From S5-A14a sp050908895 (GTDB lineage Bacteria; Bacillota; Clostridia; Peptostreptococcales; Anaerovoracaceae), in assembly GCA_050908895.1 (NCBI GenBank), contig CP171222.1:1426001-1490000 (forward strand): DNA of 64,000 bases. The letters are read 5' to 3'. The notes under the pieces were generated by a model. It was not told the origin of the DNA. It made no database searches and saw only the letters and a list, made by a program, of their open reading frames with translations. This document shows, piece after piece, positions 1 to 9,762 of the stretch. How positions within the stretch are numbered: position 1 is the first letter of the stretch; the number at the start of each line of letters is the position of its first letter. The position numbers were made by a program, and so were the translations under genes.

Positions 1-2524
1 TAGCATCTCTGAAAGATTTTTTTAAATCTATTTTAGAATTCATTCCATGTTTCTGTCTTCCGGCAGTGTCATAACTCATTATTGAAATATCCTCTTTATC
101 AAGAGACTTAAACTCATAGCGATTTCTTCCTATTGTAAGGGATGAATGCGGCTGTACAAATCTATGAATCGAGATAGCTCCCTGTTTACCGGCCGCTATA
201 GCATTAATAGCAAAACTTGGACCTGTGTAAACGTCTCCACCGACAAAAATGTCTTTCTCACTAGTCTGATATGTTACCTCATCTGCAACCGGACTCTGTC
301 CTCTTACGAATTCCACATTGGTACTATCCAGAAGATTTCCCCATATAATTGACTGACCAACGGACAGGAATAAATGTCTGCACGGTACTGTAATGGTGTT
401 ATCCTCATCGAAAACCGGAGCAAATCTTTTGTTACCATCAAATACTTGTAAACATTTTTTCATCACTATTCCTGATACACAACCGTCTTTTACGAGAATT
501 TCTTTAGGGCCCCAACCTGGATTTATTTCAATGCCTTCCCCTGTCGCTTCCAGGATTTCTTCTTCACCGGCAGGCATCTCTTCACGGTTCTCTAAACAAA
601 ACAGCTTTATATCCGTGGTGTCTTCTCCACATCTAGCTGCTGATCGAGCCACATCAATTGCAACGTTTCCACCTCCGATGACCACAACATCACCTTTAAT
701 ATCAAAAGATTCTTCCTTTCCAACCTGACGAAGAAAATCAACAGCGGTCATTACTCCCTCAGCATCCTCGCCTTCTATACCTAGTTTTCTTCCACCTTGG
801 CATCCAATAGCAAGATAAAATGCTTTGTAGCCCTCTTTTCTCAGGTCATCTAGGGTTATATCCTTGCCAACTTCAATACCGGTTTTGATGGTTACACCCA
901 TTTCCTTAATAATGTCGATTTCTGCCATAATCACGTTTTTTTCCAGCTTGAAGCTTGGTATTCCGTAGGTTAACATTCCACCCGGCTTTTCCCTCTTCTC
1001 AAAGATTGTTGGGGAATATCCCATTTCTGCCAAGTAGAAAGCACAACTTAAGCCCGCCGGACCTGCACCGATTACTGCTATTTTTTCATCAAAATATCCT
1101 CTTACGGCCGGCACTACTTTTTTAGGAATATATCTAGTTTCCTTGTTAAGATCCTGATCTGCGATAAATTTTTTCACTTCGTCTATTGCAACAGGCTTGT
1201 CTATAGTTCCTCTTGTACACTGATCTTCGCAAGCACGGTTACATATTCTTCCACAAACTGCCGGTAGTGGATTGTTCTTTTTAATCAGTGCCAGGGCATC
1301 CTGATAGCGGCCTTGGGATGCCATGTTTAGATAACCTTGTACTGCAATATGAGCCGGACAAGCAGTTTTGCATGGTGCTGTACCTGTCTCATAGCAGTTG
1401 ATTCTATTATTATCGCGGTAATTCTCGTCCCACATTTCTTTCCCCCACTTCTTATCACTTGGAAGAATTTGTTTAGGATAGGTTACTTCACTACCGTCTT
1501 TTTTACATAGTTTCTGACCAAGTTTAACAGCTCCTGCAGGGCAATATTCAACGCATCTTCCACAGGCAACACAGTTTTCCTTTTTAACCCTTGCCACATA
1601 TGCAGACCGTGACATGTTCGGTGTATTGAAAAGCTGAGAGGTTCTAAGAGCATAGCAAACATTAACATTGCAGTTACAGATTGCAAAGATTTTTTCTTCT
1701 CCATCTATGTTGGTAATCTGATGGACGAAACCGTTATCTTCTGCTTTTTTAAAGATTTCTAAAGCTTCTTCTTTGTCAATATATCTCCCACCTTTTTGGG
1801 TTTCTACTACATAGTCGGCCATGTCTCCTACTGCTATGCACCAATCATGAAAATCATCGGCACAACCTTCATCATAGGTTCTTCTTGACATTCTGCAAGA
1901 ACACGGACTTGCTGCATATTTCCCTTCATACTTTTCTAACCAGTGGGATATGTGCTCAATTGATACAGACTTATCTTCCATGGAAATAGCTTGTTCTACG
2001 GGAATAACATGCATCCCTATTCCCGCTCCTCCCGGCGGAACCATAGGTGTAACTTTTTCCAGTGGAAGTCTTGTCATTCTTTCAAAAAATCTTCCCAGCT
2101 CCGGATGCTCCTTTAGCATTTCTTCATTCATGTTACAAAACTCGCCAATCCCCGGAACAAATCTAGGTAAAACCCAACGTTTTTCGTGCTTCGGATTTGA
2201 CCCATCAAGATTCTCCCAATTATATTCCAGCAGTCCGGTGTATGACATATGATCAAGCATTTCATTTAACTTATCCGTCTCAATACCTGATAATTTTTGA
2301 ATTTCATCAAAGGTCTTAGGTTTTCTAACTCCTAATTTAAGAGCAAGGAGTGCTTCTTCGTCAGTTGCTAGAGGTGCAAGGCCCCAGTATTCCGGATCAT
2401 CTTTAGTTATTTTTTTCAAACCTAATTTCTGTGGAACCCTATCGGTTATCATTTTAGCAAGTTTGACTATGGGTTCCCTTATAGGGCCGTCATCTTTGAT
2501 ATATTCCGGTTTATTTATGTTCAT
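1..2524 (-). CDS. Fe-S/FAD-dependent NAD(P)H oxidoreductase, GltD-like (3' end beyond window)
   Basis: The reading frame starts at an ATG at 2524, behind an AGGAGGG ribosome site, and runs off the window start, so about 841 residues are visible. The N-terminal 200 residues are not recognised. Cysteine clusters follow at about residues 208-229 and 283-290, then a ferredoxin-like CxxCxxC motif (C318, C321, C324, C328). Next comes a GltD-type Fe-S domain (CPAH, CGRICNRACEDQC) and two Rossmann dinucleotide folds (GAGPAG for FAD, GGGNVA for NAD(P)). This layout is that of the glutamate synthase small-subunit superfamily. The true substrate is unknown; with HypB and the DUF5692 protein upstream in the same direction, an electron-transfer role is likely, but that is inference. 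Confidence 0.85.
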   Translation of the reverse strand, partial: MNINKPEYIKDDGPIREPIVKLAKMITDRVPQKLGLKKITKDDPEYWGLAPLATDEEALLALKLGVRKPKTFDEIQKLSGIETDKLNEMLDHMSYTGLLEYNWENLDGSNPKHEKRWVLPRFVPGIGEFCNMNEEMLKEHPELGRFFERMTRLPLEKVTPMVPPGGAGIGMHVIPVEQAISMEDKSVSIEHISHWLEKYEGKYAASPCSCRMSRRTYDEGCADDFHDWCIAVGDMADYVVETQKGGRYIDKEEALEIFKKAEDNGFVHQITNIDGEEKIFAICNCNVNVCYALRTSQLFNTPNMSRSAYVARVKKENCVACGRCVEYCPAGAVKLGQKLCKKDGSEVTYPKQILPSDKKWGKEMWDENYRDNNRINCYETGTAPCKTACPAHIAVQGYLNMASQGRYQDALALIKKNNPLPAVCGRICNRACEDQCTRGTIDKPVAIDEVKKFIADQDLNKETRYIPKKVVPAVRGYFDEKIAVIGAGPAGLSCAFYLAEMGYSPTIFEKREKPGGMLTYGIPSFKLEKNVIMAEIDIIKEMGVTIKTGIEVGKDITLDDLRKEGYKAFYLAIGCQGGRKLGIEGEDAEGVMTAVDFLRQVGKEESFDIKGDVVVIGGGNVAIDVARSAARCGEDTTDIKLFCLENREEMPAGEEEILEATGEGIEINPGWGPKEILVKDGCVSGIVMKKCLQVFDGNKRFAPVFDEDNTITVPCRHLFLSVGQSIIWGNLLDSTNVEFVRGQSPVADEVTYQTSEKDIFVGGDVYTGPSFAINAIAAGKQGAISIHRFVQPHSSLTIGRNRYEFKSLDKEDISIMSYDTAGRQKHGMNSKIDLKKSFRDA

Positions 2525-2605
2525 ATCTTTCCCTCCTATTTTCTCTAATTCTTCTTTATACAAAATATTTTTAAGTCCGAATACCAACTTCTTTTTCCAA
2601 AAGGT

Positions 2606-3277
2606 CTACTTATTTTTCCAAAGATTTACCTCGTTAAGAAGCCAGCGACTAAATTCTTCTATTCCCTCTCCGGTTTTAGCGGAAATAGGGATAATAACCG
2701 CATCCTTGTTTCTCATCTTTATGTTTGCAATACATCTGTCCATATCGAAGTCGAAATAGCCGCTTACATCTATTTTGTTGATTAAAACTATGTCACAAAT
2801 TGAGAACATCAGAGGATATTTGAGCGGTTTATCATCCCCCTCCGGTACAGAGAGAATCATTGCATTCTTGCAAGCACCAGTGTCAAATTCGGCCGGGCAC
2901 ACAAGGTTCCCCACGTTTTCTAAAATAGCTAAGTCAATGTTGTTTTCTTTTAGAGAGTCAAGTCCCTGTCTTGTCATTTCAGCATCGAGATGGCACATTC
3001 CCCCGGTGTGAAGCTGTACTACCTTAACGCCTGTATTTGCAATAGTTATTGCATCAATATCTGAATCTATATCTGCTTCCATAACAGCAATTTTCAATTT
3101 GTTTTTTAGCTGTTTTATCGTCTTGGTCAGAGTTGTGGTCTTACCTGAACCCGGTGAAGACATGAGATTTAGAAGAAATATGCCCTTATCTTTCAACTCT
3201 TTTCTCAGGAGCTCCGCCCTCTCATCGTTACTAGCGTAAACACTTTGTTTTACTTCTATTATTTTTATCTTATCCAT
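2606..3277 (-). CDS. hypB: Hydrogenase/urease nickel incorporation GTPase HypB
   Basis: A 223-residue SIMIBI-class GTPase. The P-loop SPGSGKTT is at residues 41-48, the metal-binding Cys-His pair (MCHLDAEM) at 95-96, the GNLVCP switch segment at 123-128, and the base-recognition motif NKID at 167-170. The N-terminal CxxCGC or histidine-rich nickel store of some HypB proteins is absent. HypB delivers nickel to [NiFe]-hydrogenase or urease precursors using GTP hydrolysis. No HypA, hydrogenase or urease gene is in the window. It sits 80 bp upstream of the oxidoreductase and 12 bp downstream of the DUF5692 gene, so the three probably form one operon. Confidence 0.93.
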   Translation of the reverse strand: MDKIKIIEVKQSVYASNDERAELLRKELKDKGIFLLNLMSSPGSGKTTTLTKTIKQLKNKLKIAVMEADIDSDIDAITIANTGVKVVQLHTGGMCHLDAEMTRQGLDSLKENNIDLAILENVGNLVCPAEFDTGACKNAMILSVPEGDDKPLKYPLMFSICDIVLINKIDVSGYFDFDMDRCIANIKMRNKDAVIIPISAKTGEGIEEFSRWLLNEVNLWKNK

Positions 3278-3289
3278 TTTATTTCTCCA

Positions 3290-4336
3290 TTAAGCACAGT
3301 TCAAGCTTCTTCCATACGCCTCGTCATAATCCTTAGTTCCAGCCCAAATCTCATATTTGTATGGGTTAACGCCCAGCTTTTTCGCTTTCTTAATAATTGC
3401 TGCAAGAACAGCCATATTGACAAGAATCGATAAAACAGCCACAACTCCCATAGTTTGGGGTGCCACTGATTGTGGGTGAACACCGGGATCCATAAATCCA
3501 TCTGAATACATAGCAGGAAGCACTGAGAAAACACTTGAATCTTGGAACAATGGGAAAACCTGTGCAAACATGCACCAAGTAGCAAGAGTGTTAGCCCTAT
3601 TCTGTATCCATCCTCCTTTGTTCCAAAACATCGCTGCAACCGTTGGCGCCAGAAGTAATGCAAATCCACAGTACCACGAATGGGTTGGCAAGTTCAAATA
3701 TGTATATTCAAAGTTCCAAATATCATATGCTAAAATGTACATCCATGTCATGTCAGGCCATAGCATATCGTCTTTCTTTTTAGATGAGTATATTCCCCAC
3801 CAACCTGTCATGCAAAAGATATTTATGATACCTGCTAAACCGTTAGCAATATTCCACCATCCTCCATAGAGCCAAACACCTTCTGATGAAAGCCACCATC
3901 TTGAGCCGGTTTCCGACAATGCAATACTGCCTTTAATCGCACTTTCAAAGTCGGAGCCCACAGCTATGAGTATATTAATTGCAACTATTACAAAAGGAAA
4001 AACTTTAAACCAATGTGTTTTTCCAATTCCTTGCTTATATTTCAACATCATAAATCCTATACATCCTGCCGTAGCTGCATATAATTTCGCATAGTGAAAC
4101 CAACTGTTCATATTTGTATAAGTTTGGTTGTTAAGTGCCCATTCTGAACCTCTTACTGCACCAATGTATATGGCTATAAAATATATAGTCAAAGCCGCCG
4201 GTAGAACAACAAAAAACGCGTATCCCCCTATTTTACTTCTTCGCTGTATCTCGTTTGTGATAATTAGTCCGGCAAATACCAGAATCCAGCCTAAGAACTG
4301 ATAGACAGATAAATCTCCATAAACCTGAAAAAACAT
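3290..4336 (-). CDS. DUF5692-type polytopic membrane protein
   Basis: A 348-residue protein with about nine hydrophobic segments spread over its whole length and many Trp and Tyr residues. It looks like the DUF5692 family, whose function is unknown; the assignment is from memory of the family. Start ATG at 4336 follows GGGAGG. A good promoter lies about 45 bp upstream. It is the first gene of the putative operon with hypB and the Fe-S/FAD oxidoreductase, which suggests a membrane partner of that redox system. That link is inference from gene order only. Confidence 0.65.
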   Translation of the reverse strand: MFFQVYGDLSVYQFLGWILVFAGLIITNEIQRRSKIGGYAFFVVLPAALTIYFIAIYIGAVRGSEWALNNQTYTNMNSWFHYAKLYAATAGCIGFMMLKYKQGIGKTHWFKVFPFVIVAINILIAVGSDFESAIKGSIALSETGSRWWLSSEGVWLYGGWWNIANGLAGIINIFCMTGWWGIYSSKKKDDMLWPDMTWMYILAYDIWNFEYTYLNLPTHSWYCGFALLLAPTVAAMFWNKGGWIQNRANTLATWCMFAQVFPLFQDSSVFSVLPAMYSDGFMDPGVHPQSVAPQTMGVVAVLSILVNMAVLAAIIKKAKKLGVNPYKYEIWAGTKDYDEAYGRSLNCA

Positions 4337-4380
4337 AATTGCCTCCCAAAATATAAAAAATAGTGATTGAACTTAAGATA

Positions 4381-4409
4381 AATATAGCATATTGTGATTT
4401 TATTGTCAA
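4381..4409 (-). promoter_or_regulatory. Sigma-A type promoter of the DUF5692-hypB operon
   Basis: On the minus strand a perfect -35 TTGACA (4404-4409) is followed after 17 bp by a -10 TATATT (4381-4386). The start codon is 45 bp downstream. Confidence 0.75.
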
Positions 4410-4439
4410 TTATTATGCTTTTAATGAAATTTATAAAAT

Positions 4440-4895
4440 ATAAAGTGAAAGAGGAGCTTTAAATTTAGCTTCTCTTTCACCACCGTACGTGCCGTTCAAC
4501 ATAGGTCAATTTTCTCTGTTGAGATTCCATCGATTCCTCCTGCACCTTTATTCGCTTTCACCTTTGCTAGGGCTTTTAACATATTTTCTCTACCGAGTTT
4601 TTTTCATCAGTTGCGACATGGATTGTCTCCTTTCTTCGTTATGCTCCGCACTCTTTTTTACCTATCTCCTGTGAATGTTTAGCTCCGTTACGTCTTTACT
4701 ACTTCCTTATTACTACGGTTAATTACCGTCTGTGAGACTTCACGGGATAAGTCTTCAGTCTTTCCTCGTCCACCTGCCTAATCTACTTGCATAGGTTACG
4801 TTTGCCTTATCATATACCTATCTCGCAAGAATAATTTAGGTTGATTTCCACCTTTTTATTTCGAGTTTTGTAATTTGCTTCAAACACGGAGATAT
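4440..4895 (-). mobile_element. Group II intron remnant with an internal deletion
   Basis: Read on the minus strand, this stretch starts with structured RNA-like sequence and then enters the beginning of an intron-encoded reverse transcriptase (4496-4582). That fragment contains the hallmark KVKANKGAGGIDG of the RT-0 region, then stops. It joins directly to GAACGGCACGTACGGTGG, the end of intron domain V, and to a final hairpin (arms GTGAAAGAG and CTCTTTCAC) that fits domain VI. Almost all of the reverse transcriptase is missing. Exact intron borders were not determined. The rest of the 4337-5047 gap holds no gene. Confidence 0.8.
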
Positions 4896-5047
4896 GTAAA
4901 AAACTCAAAGCATTTTAAAAGAGAGTGATTTCTCACTCCCTTTCATGTGTCTATTTCCATAGATGTAAGGAAGCCCTTAATTCCGAAGGCTTCTAACGTC
5001 TTAAAATACCATTTACAGCCATTTTACAAAAAAATTTCACACTCTCT

Positions 5048-6040
5048 TTAAAAGAAAATATTAGCTAATACAAAAGCAAAACCTGATAAACAGATGGAGC
5101 CCATAAAAGCTACAAGAAACATTTTCTGTCCTTTTTTTAATATTACATCAAAATGCACATTTGCTCCGAGAGCAGCCATAGCCATCCCAAGCAAAATATA
5201 TCCTATATTAACGAGTGTATTAGAAGCTGATTGAACAAATCCCACATAAGTTCCTATTACACTAGCTAAAATAAATCCAAACATAAACCACGGAATAGGT
5301 GCCTTAATATTTTTCTTTTCTCCTTTCCCTCTGCTTGAAAAGTATGCTAACAATAATGATAAAGGTGCCAACATCAAAACTCTTGAAAGTTTAACCAGGG
5401 TTGCCATATTAACGGACTTAGGGCCACCAGCATTGCCTGCGGCAACAGCATGTGCAATTTCATGAAGAGACAGTCCAGCCCAAGCACCAAACTGTATATC
5501 TGATATATCCAAGGCAGATCTAACCAGAACAAGAAATAAGGTAAAAATCGTACCTAGTATTGCTACTATTGCAACGGATATCACCTCATCATCTTCATCT
5601 GTATCAACACAAGGCGATAGTCCAAGTACAGCCGCCGCACCACAAATTCCACAACCGGATGCACTTAAAAGTGCAAGAGAAGAATCAATTTTAAAGATTT
5701 TTGTGGCAATCAGGTATATTAAAGTTATTGTAAAAGCAATTACAAGCATAGCCAGACCTAAAGTTTTCACACCGTTCGCAGCTAGTATATCTAAATTCAA
5801 TTTAAATCCTAACATAATAATCCCGACTCTTAGAAACTTATTAGCAATAAATGCACTTCCGCCTTTAGCAACCCTATGTAGACCGGAAAATAACTGTAAC
5901 ATCATTCCAAGTATAAGAGCAATAACCAAATGGCCAATAACATTAAGACCCGGGAAACTTGATATATATTTTCCTAAAAAAGATATAATCAAAAGTAAAA
6001 TAAAAGCTTTCCAAAATGCCAATTCTCTCAAAGTTTTCAT
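5048..6040 (-). CDS. YeiH/UPF0324-family putative anion exporter
   Basis: A 330-residue membrane protein with about ten hydrophobic helices. It has the family signatures ASGCGICGAAAVLG and LHEIAHAVAAGNAGG. The family (Cons_hypoth698, YeiH/YadS) is annotated as a putative sulfate or sulfonate exporter. The frame is open upstream to 6136, but the start at 6040 is chosen because GGAGGAATTT lies directly before it and the protein then begins with the usual N-terminal helix. It stands alone, with no neighbour hinting at a substrate. Confidence 0.85.
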   Translation of the reverse strand: MKTLRELAFWKAFILLLIISFLGKYISSFPGLNVIGHLVIALILGMMLQLFSGLHRVAKGGSAFIANKFLRVGIIMLGFKLNLDILAANGVKTLGLAMLVIAFTITLIYLIATKIFKIDSSLALLSASGCGICGAAAVLGLSPCVDTDEDDEVISVAIVAILGTIFTLFLVLVRSALDISDIQFGAWAGLSLHEIAHAVAAGNAGGPKSVNMATLVKLSRVLMLAPLSLLLAYFSSRGKGEKKNIKAPIPWFMFGFILASVIGTYVGFVQSASNTLVNIGYILLGMAMAALGANVHFDVILKKGQKMFLVAFMGSICLSGFAFVLANIFF

Positions 6041-6142
6041 AAATTCCTCCACACAATTTAATACTATATATAAAATCCTACCGTCATATTTCTGCGATGT
6101 CAATAAAAAAATAGCATAATGACTATTTTCACCCAAAATAAA

Positions 6143-6194
6143 AAATCGACCTCCAAAAATTAATTCTAACAGAATTGGAAGATCGATTTTTAAT
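6143..6194 (-). terminator. Rho-independent terminator of the 6221-8935 surface protein gene
   Basis: Inverted arms AAAAATCGATCTTCC and GGAGGTCGATTTTTT lie 27 bp past the stop codon, with a T-run in the minus direction. The A-run on the other side allows use in both directions. Confidence 0.75.
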
Positions 6195-6220
6195 TCTATA
6201 TGAAGAATGTGAGATTTAAA

Positions 6221-8935
6221 TTAACTCTCTCTTTTTCCTTTTACAACTTCTACAGCAATAAGCAGTAATCCGGATAATCCCATGAGCATAGCGTATAGTG
6301 ACAAATTAACATCGTCTCTGGTTTTCGGTAACACTTTATTTGTTATTTCAGGTGGAATATTTGGCACTCTGATATTAGTAATGACATATCCGTCCTTTGC
6401 ACTTCCTCTAATCTCACTCTTGTATCCGAAGCCAACCGGTTCTTCTTTTACAGTGTATTCTATCTTCTTTCCTGCCTTGTACTCATCAAGATCTGTGAAG
6501 CTTCCCTTCCAGTTGTTTGCGTTTCTTAAGATTAAGCTCTTTCCTTTTACCTCTTTTCCATCTGCATAAAGCTTGATTTTTACACTGTCAGGTCTCTTTC
6601 CGTCCTGATTATTTTTATCTTTCCAAGCTTTTGTTACTTCTACTCTTGTCTTTTGGGGTATTCTAGTATTGGTAACTACAAATCCCTCTTTAGTTGTTCC
6701 GCTGATTTTACTAGTATATCCTTCTACTCCAACTTCCTTTATAGTATATTTTATATCTTCTTCGCCTGCTTTAGTAGGTAAATCAGTAAATTTTGTTTTC
6801 CAACCGTTTTTCTCACTTAATTGTTTGTTTTCAATTTCATATTCTTTATCTGCTACTTTAGCAATCAATTTAACTGTAACAGTTTCTGGATGCTTTAAAT
6901 TAGTGTTATTATCATCTATCCATTTTTTTCCTACTGATACACTTGTAGTTTCTTCTGTTCCTATTGTAACAGTTCCATTACTTCCAATACCGCCGCCTCT
7001 AGTGCCGGATTTATTGCCACTAATTAATACTTTTTTAAGATTCGAAGTTAACTCATTCCCCTTTTCATCTGTATGCAAGCCAAGATATTCATTATTCTTG
7101 TATATAACGCCTTTATGCTTACTTTCATCTAAAGGAGAATTATCCTTATTTTTCCAGTTGTAAAGTACTCCGCCCAGCATCCTTTTTGAAATATCATATT
7201 CAGGATCACCGCCATGAAGTCCAAGATATTTATTGCATAATATGTATATATCATTAACTTTTGATGCAGTCTTATTACCGTAGATAGCAGCACCATTTGT
7301 CACATAAATCTTAGTCTTTGATATTGGGCAAGCTGCATATCCCGCCCCCTCATTTTCGGATTCATTATCAGTGATTACTACATTAGTTAAATAAAGCTCA
7401 CCGTTAGCTCCATTAACACCATAATTGTTATTAGCACCATTTACATAAATTCCACCACCACCAAACATTTTTTCGGTATATCCGCTGGCATCCATCTGGT
7501 TATTGATAATGCTTCCTCCATCAATATAGGCTTTAGAAGCTCCCCCGGTAAAATACTTCGCTTGAACAAAAATTCCGCCACCTGCCGCACCTGCCGTGTT
7601 TCCGTCAATTGTTCCTCCGCTCATTTTCAAGATATTTGAAGCTCCCCATTGATTGGAACCTAGGCTTATTCCTCCACCAATTTCCTTTGCATAGTTATTT
7701 AATACCTTCGCATCTCCGGACATATTTATGGTAGATCCTTCGTTCGCCAGTATTCCACCACCTGAAGAATATTTCTGATTATCATATGCATAATCTATTA
7801 CTAAATCAGATCTATTATTTTGAATAGTTCCCCCGGAAAAATTCATTATAGATTTATTCAGATAAACACCTCCTCCATATGTAGCCTGATTGTTTTCTAT
7901 AATCCCACCACTCAGATTTATAGTTGATGAATACGAATCAATAGCTCCCCCAGTAGTTGCAGTATTCTTTATGGCTTTTATTTGATTATTTTTCAAATTA
8001 GTTCCGGAATTAATATTGAGCGTTGCGTTAGACTTAACTTCAATCAACGATTTTTCTATATTGGTGTTTTTTTCTGAATTACCATCAACAACAATATTCG
8101 ATAATGATGCAGACTTACCTGAACCCACGCTGAACAAATAGCTATTAAAGCCTTCTGCCCTTAATATCCTGGCATTTGTTCCATCTAGTGATATATCTCC
8201 TTGAACCTCCGTCGTTCCAATTACAACTATCTGTTTAATATTCTGATTGGCAGCAGACAATACTTTTGCTTTTTCAAAAGTTTTAACAGCTTTTTCTGGA
8301 GTTGTTCCGTCGAAATTGTCATCTCCTGCTTGCCCATTTAAATACAAAGTTTTAATAGTTGGATTTAGTTCTTTAATATTTATATTATTTATCGTAAGTA
8401 TTTTTTCATCTCCCGTAGAATTTTCATAATTTTCACGCGGGCTTAACTTAGGAATGCTTAAAATCATTTTATCATTTGATTTTTTTAAATATAAATTATA
8501 ATGAAGAAGATATGGCTCTACAAAACCGCCATTATCTGCATTATAATATTCAACCTCAACTTTATCATATGGAATTTTTATATCATTAAAAGAGATTTTT
8601 CCATCCCAACTGTAATTTGCTGATGAATATGACATCTCCTTCATCAAAGTATTTGCCTCTCCTTCAACATGCAATTCATGCTTAACTGAAAAATCATTTA
8701 AGTTCCATTTATCTCTATCAAAAATGTTGTTTTCAGGTTGATTCATCCAATAGTTACTGTATGTTGCATTTAAACTTTCGTAATCAGAAAATTCCGGTCT
8801 GGAAATTTCAAAATTCAAGACATATCCTTTATCTTGTGTATTTTCAGCTTCAGCTTTTATTGTTGAGTAACTTGAGGAAACTGTAAATATCATTAATGTA
8901 ATCATCAATAAGGATGTAAATTTCTTAGCTTTCAT
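6221..8935 (-). CDS. Cell-wall surface protein with beta-helix repeats, two Cna_B domains and an LPKTR sorting-like motif
   Basis: A 904-residue exported protein. Residues 1-29 form a signal peptide. Residues of about 200-680 hold many GGGI and NN turns in short repeats, as in right-handed parallel beta-helix or PMP-like adhesins. Two Cna_B-type beta-sandwich domains follow (start VSVGKKWIDDNN and VEVTKAWKDKNNQDGKRP, each ending in a VTN or ITN strand). The C-terminus has a sorting-type end: LPKTRDD, a hydrophobic helix, and KGKRES. The motif has Arg (codon AGA) where the sortase consensus has Gly. Role: most likely an adhesin; the ligand is unknown. A (TCTG)n tract and an inverted repeat lie upstream. 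Confidence 0.85.
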   Translation of the reverse strand: MKAKKFTSLLMITLMIFTVSSSYSTIKAEAENTQDKGYVLNFEISRPEFSDYESLNATYSNYWMNQPENNIFDRDKWNLNDFSVKHELHVEGEANTLMKEMSYSSANYSWDGKISFNDIKIPYDKVEVEYYNADNGGFVEPYLLHYNLYLKKSNDKMILSIPKLSPRENYENSTGDEKILTINNINIKELNPTIKTLYLNGQAGDDNFDGTTPEKAVKTFEKAKVLSAANQNIKQIVVIGTTEVQGDISLDGTNARILRAEGFNSYLFSVGSGKSASLSNIVVDGNSEKNTNIEKSLIEVKSNATLNINSGTNLKNNQIKAIKNTATTGGAIDSYSSTINLSGGIIENNQATYGGGVYLNKSIMNFSGGTIQNNRSDLVIDYAYDNQKYSSGGGILANEGSTINMSGDAKVLNNYAKEIGGGISLGSNQWGASNILKMSGGTIDGNTAGAAGGGIFVQAKYFTGGASKAYIDGGSIINNQMDASGYTEKMFGGGGIYVNGANNNYGVNGANGELYLTNVVITDNESENEGAGYAACPISKTKIYVTNGAAIYGNKTASKVNDIYILCNKYLGLHGGDPEYDISKRMLGGVLYNWKNKDNSPLDESKHKGVIYKNNEYLGLHTDEKGNELTSNLKKVLISGNKSGTRGGGIGSNGTVTIGTEETTSVSVGKKWIDDNNTNLKHPETVTVKLIAKVADKEYEIENKQLSEKNGWKTKFTDLPTKAGEEDIKYTIKEVGVEGYTSKISGTTKEGFVVTNTRIPQKTRVEVTKAWKDKNNQDGKRPDSVKIKLYADGKEVKGKSLILRNANNWKGSFTDLDEYKAGKKIEYTVKEEPVGFGYKSEIRGSAKDGYVITNIRVPNIPPEITNKVLPKTRDDVNLSLYAMLMGLSGLLLIAVEVVKGKRES

Positions 8936-8980
8936 TTTTATTTCTCCTATTTAAATTAAGTTTATTTATACACACTAAAA

Positions 8981-9025
8981 ATTGACAAGATATATACCCT
9001 CCATCAGATATATAAACTTGTCAAT
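8981..9025 (-). promoter_or_regulatory. Inverted repeat in the leader of the surface protein gene
   Basis: Outer arms ATTGACAAG and CTTGTCAAT flank TATATA-rich inner arms around a loop containing GGAGGG on the minus strand. It lies 46-90 bp before the start at 8935. It could be an operator or an RNA hairpin. A TTGACA and a TATATA are present, but their 21-bp spacing is poor for a promoter. Confidence 0.5.
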
Positions 9026-9062
9026 TATAAAAATCTGTATTCTAAAAGAACAGAATTATCTA

Positions 9063-9126
<64 letters not shown>

Positions 9127-9510
9127 GTGATTATCGTATTAACATCCATGGTACGTAAACCCTCTTAATAAAATTTTTTAAATATTTCCTTATTTTACAT
9201 ACACTATTATTAAAACTAACATACTCATGCTATATTGTGACTAATTATATCATAAGTTATTACATATTCAAGAGCCATTTTATTATTAATACTATTAAAT
9301 TTCTTAGTTGTCAACACATATGTTACACTTTGAAAAAAATTCTGATACAACTTGATTTGGGTTCTTAAAATTTAGAGAAGTCTTTGCTATCTTGTTATAT
9401 CTTGCCTCTAGCTTCGTTCAACTTTTATCACATTACAAAATAGCATAATATTTATTTTGGTGCATTTAAAATGATTATACTTTTAAACTGCTATTTTATT
9501 TTTAAACAAT

Positions 9511-9546
9511 TTAAAAGTCTCCTACGGTATTTTACTATAGGAGACT
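9511..9546. terminator. Hairpin, possible terminator
   Basis: Arms AGTCTCCTA and TAGGAGACT surround an 11-13 bp loop. No gene ends directly beside it, and the flanking T-run is weak. Confidence 0.35.
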
Positions 9547-9668
9547 ATATACTACTCTAGAAAATTCCACCACATGCTTCTAGGGATATAAGAAATGGCT
9601 TTAGTCTTTTCTTATATTGAACCATAAAATTATAGTAATTATTTTAATTATCCAATAAAGTATAACCC

Positions 9669-9709
9669 TAAAAGCCTATGAAATTATTCAGTTTTTTCAT
9701 AGGCTTTTA
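9669..9709 (-). terminator. Terminator of the repeat-containing surface protein gene
   Basis: Perfect arms AAAAGCCTATGAAA and TTTCATAGGCTTTT, 54 bp after the stop codon at 9763. Confidence 0.75.
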
Positions 9710-9762
9710 GGATATTCGCTCAAACAATTGAGCACTAATTTAATTGATAATAAGAAATATGT

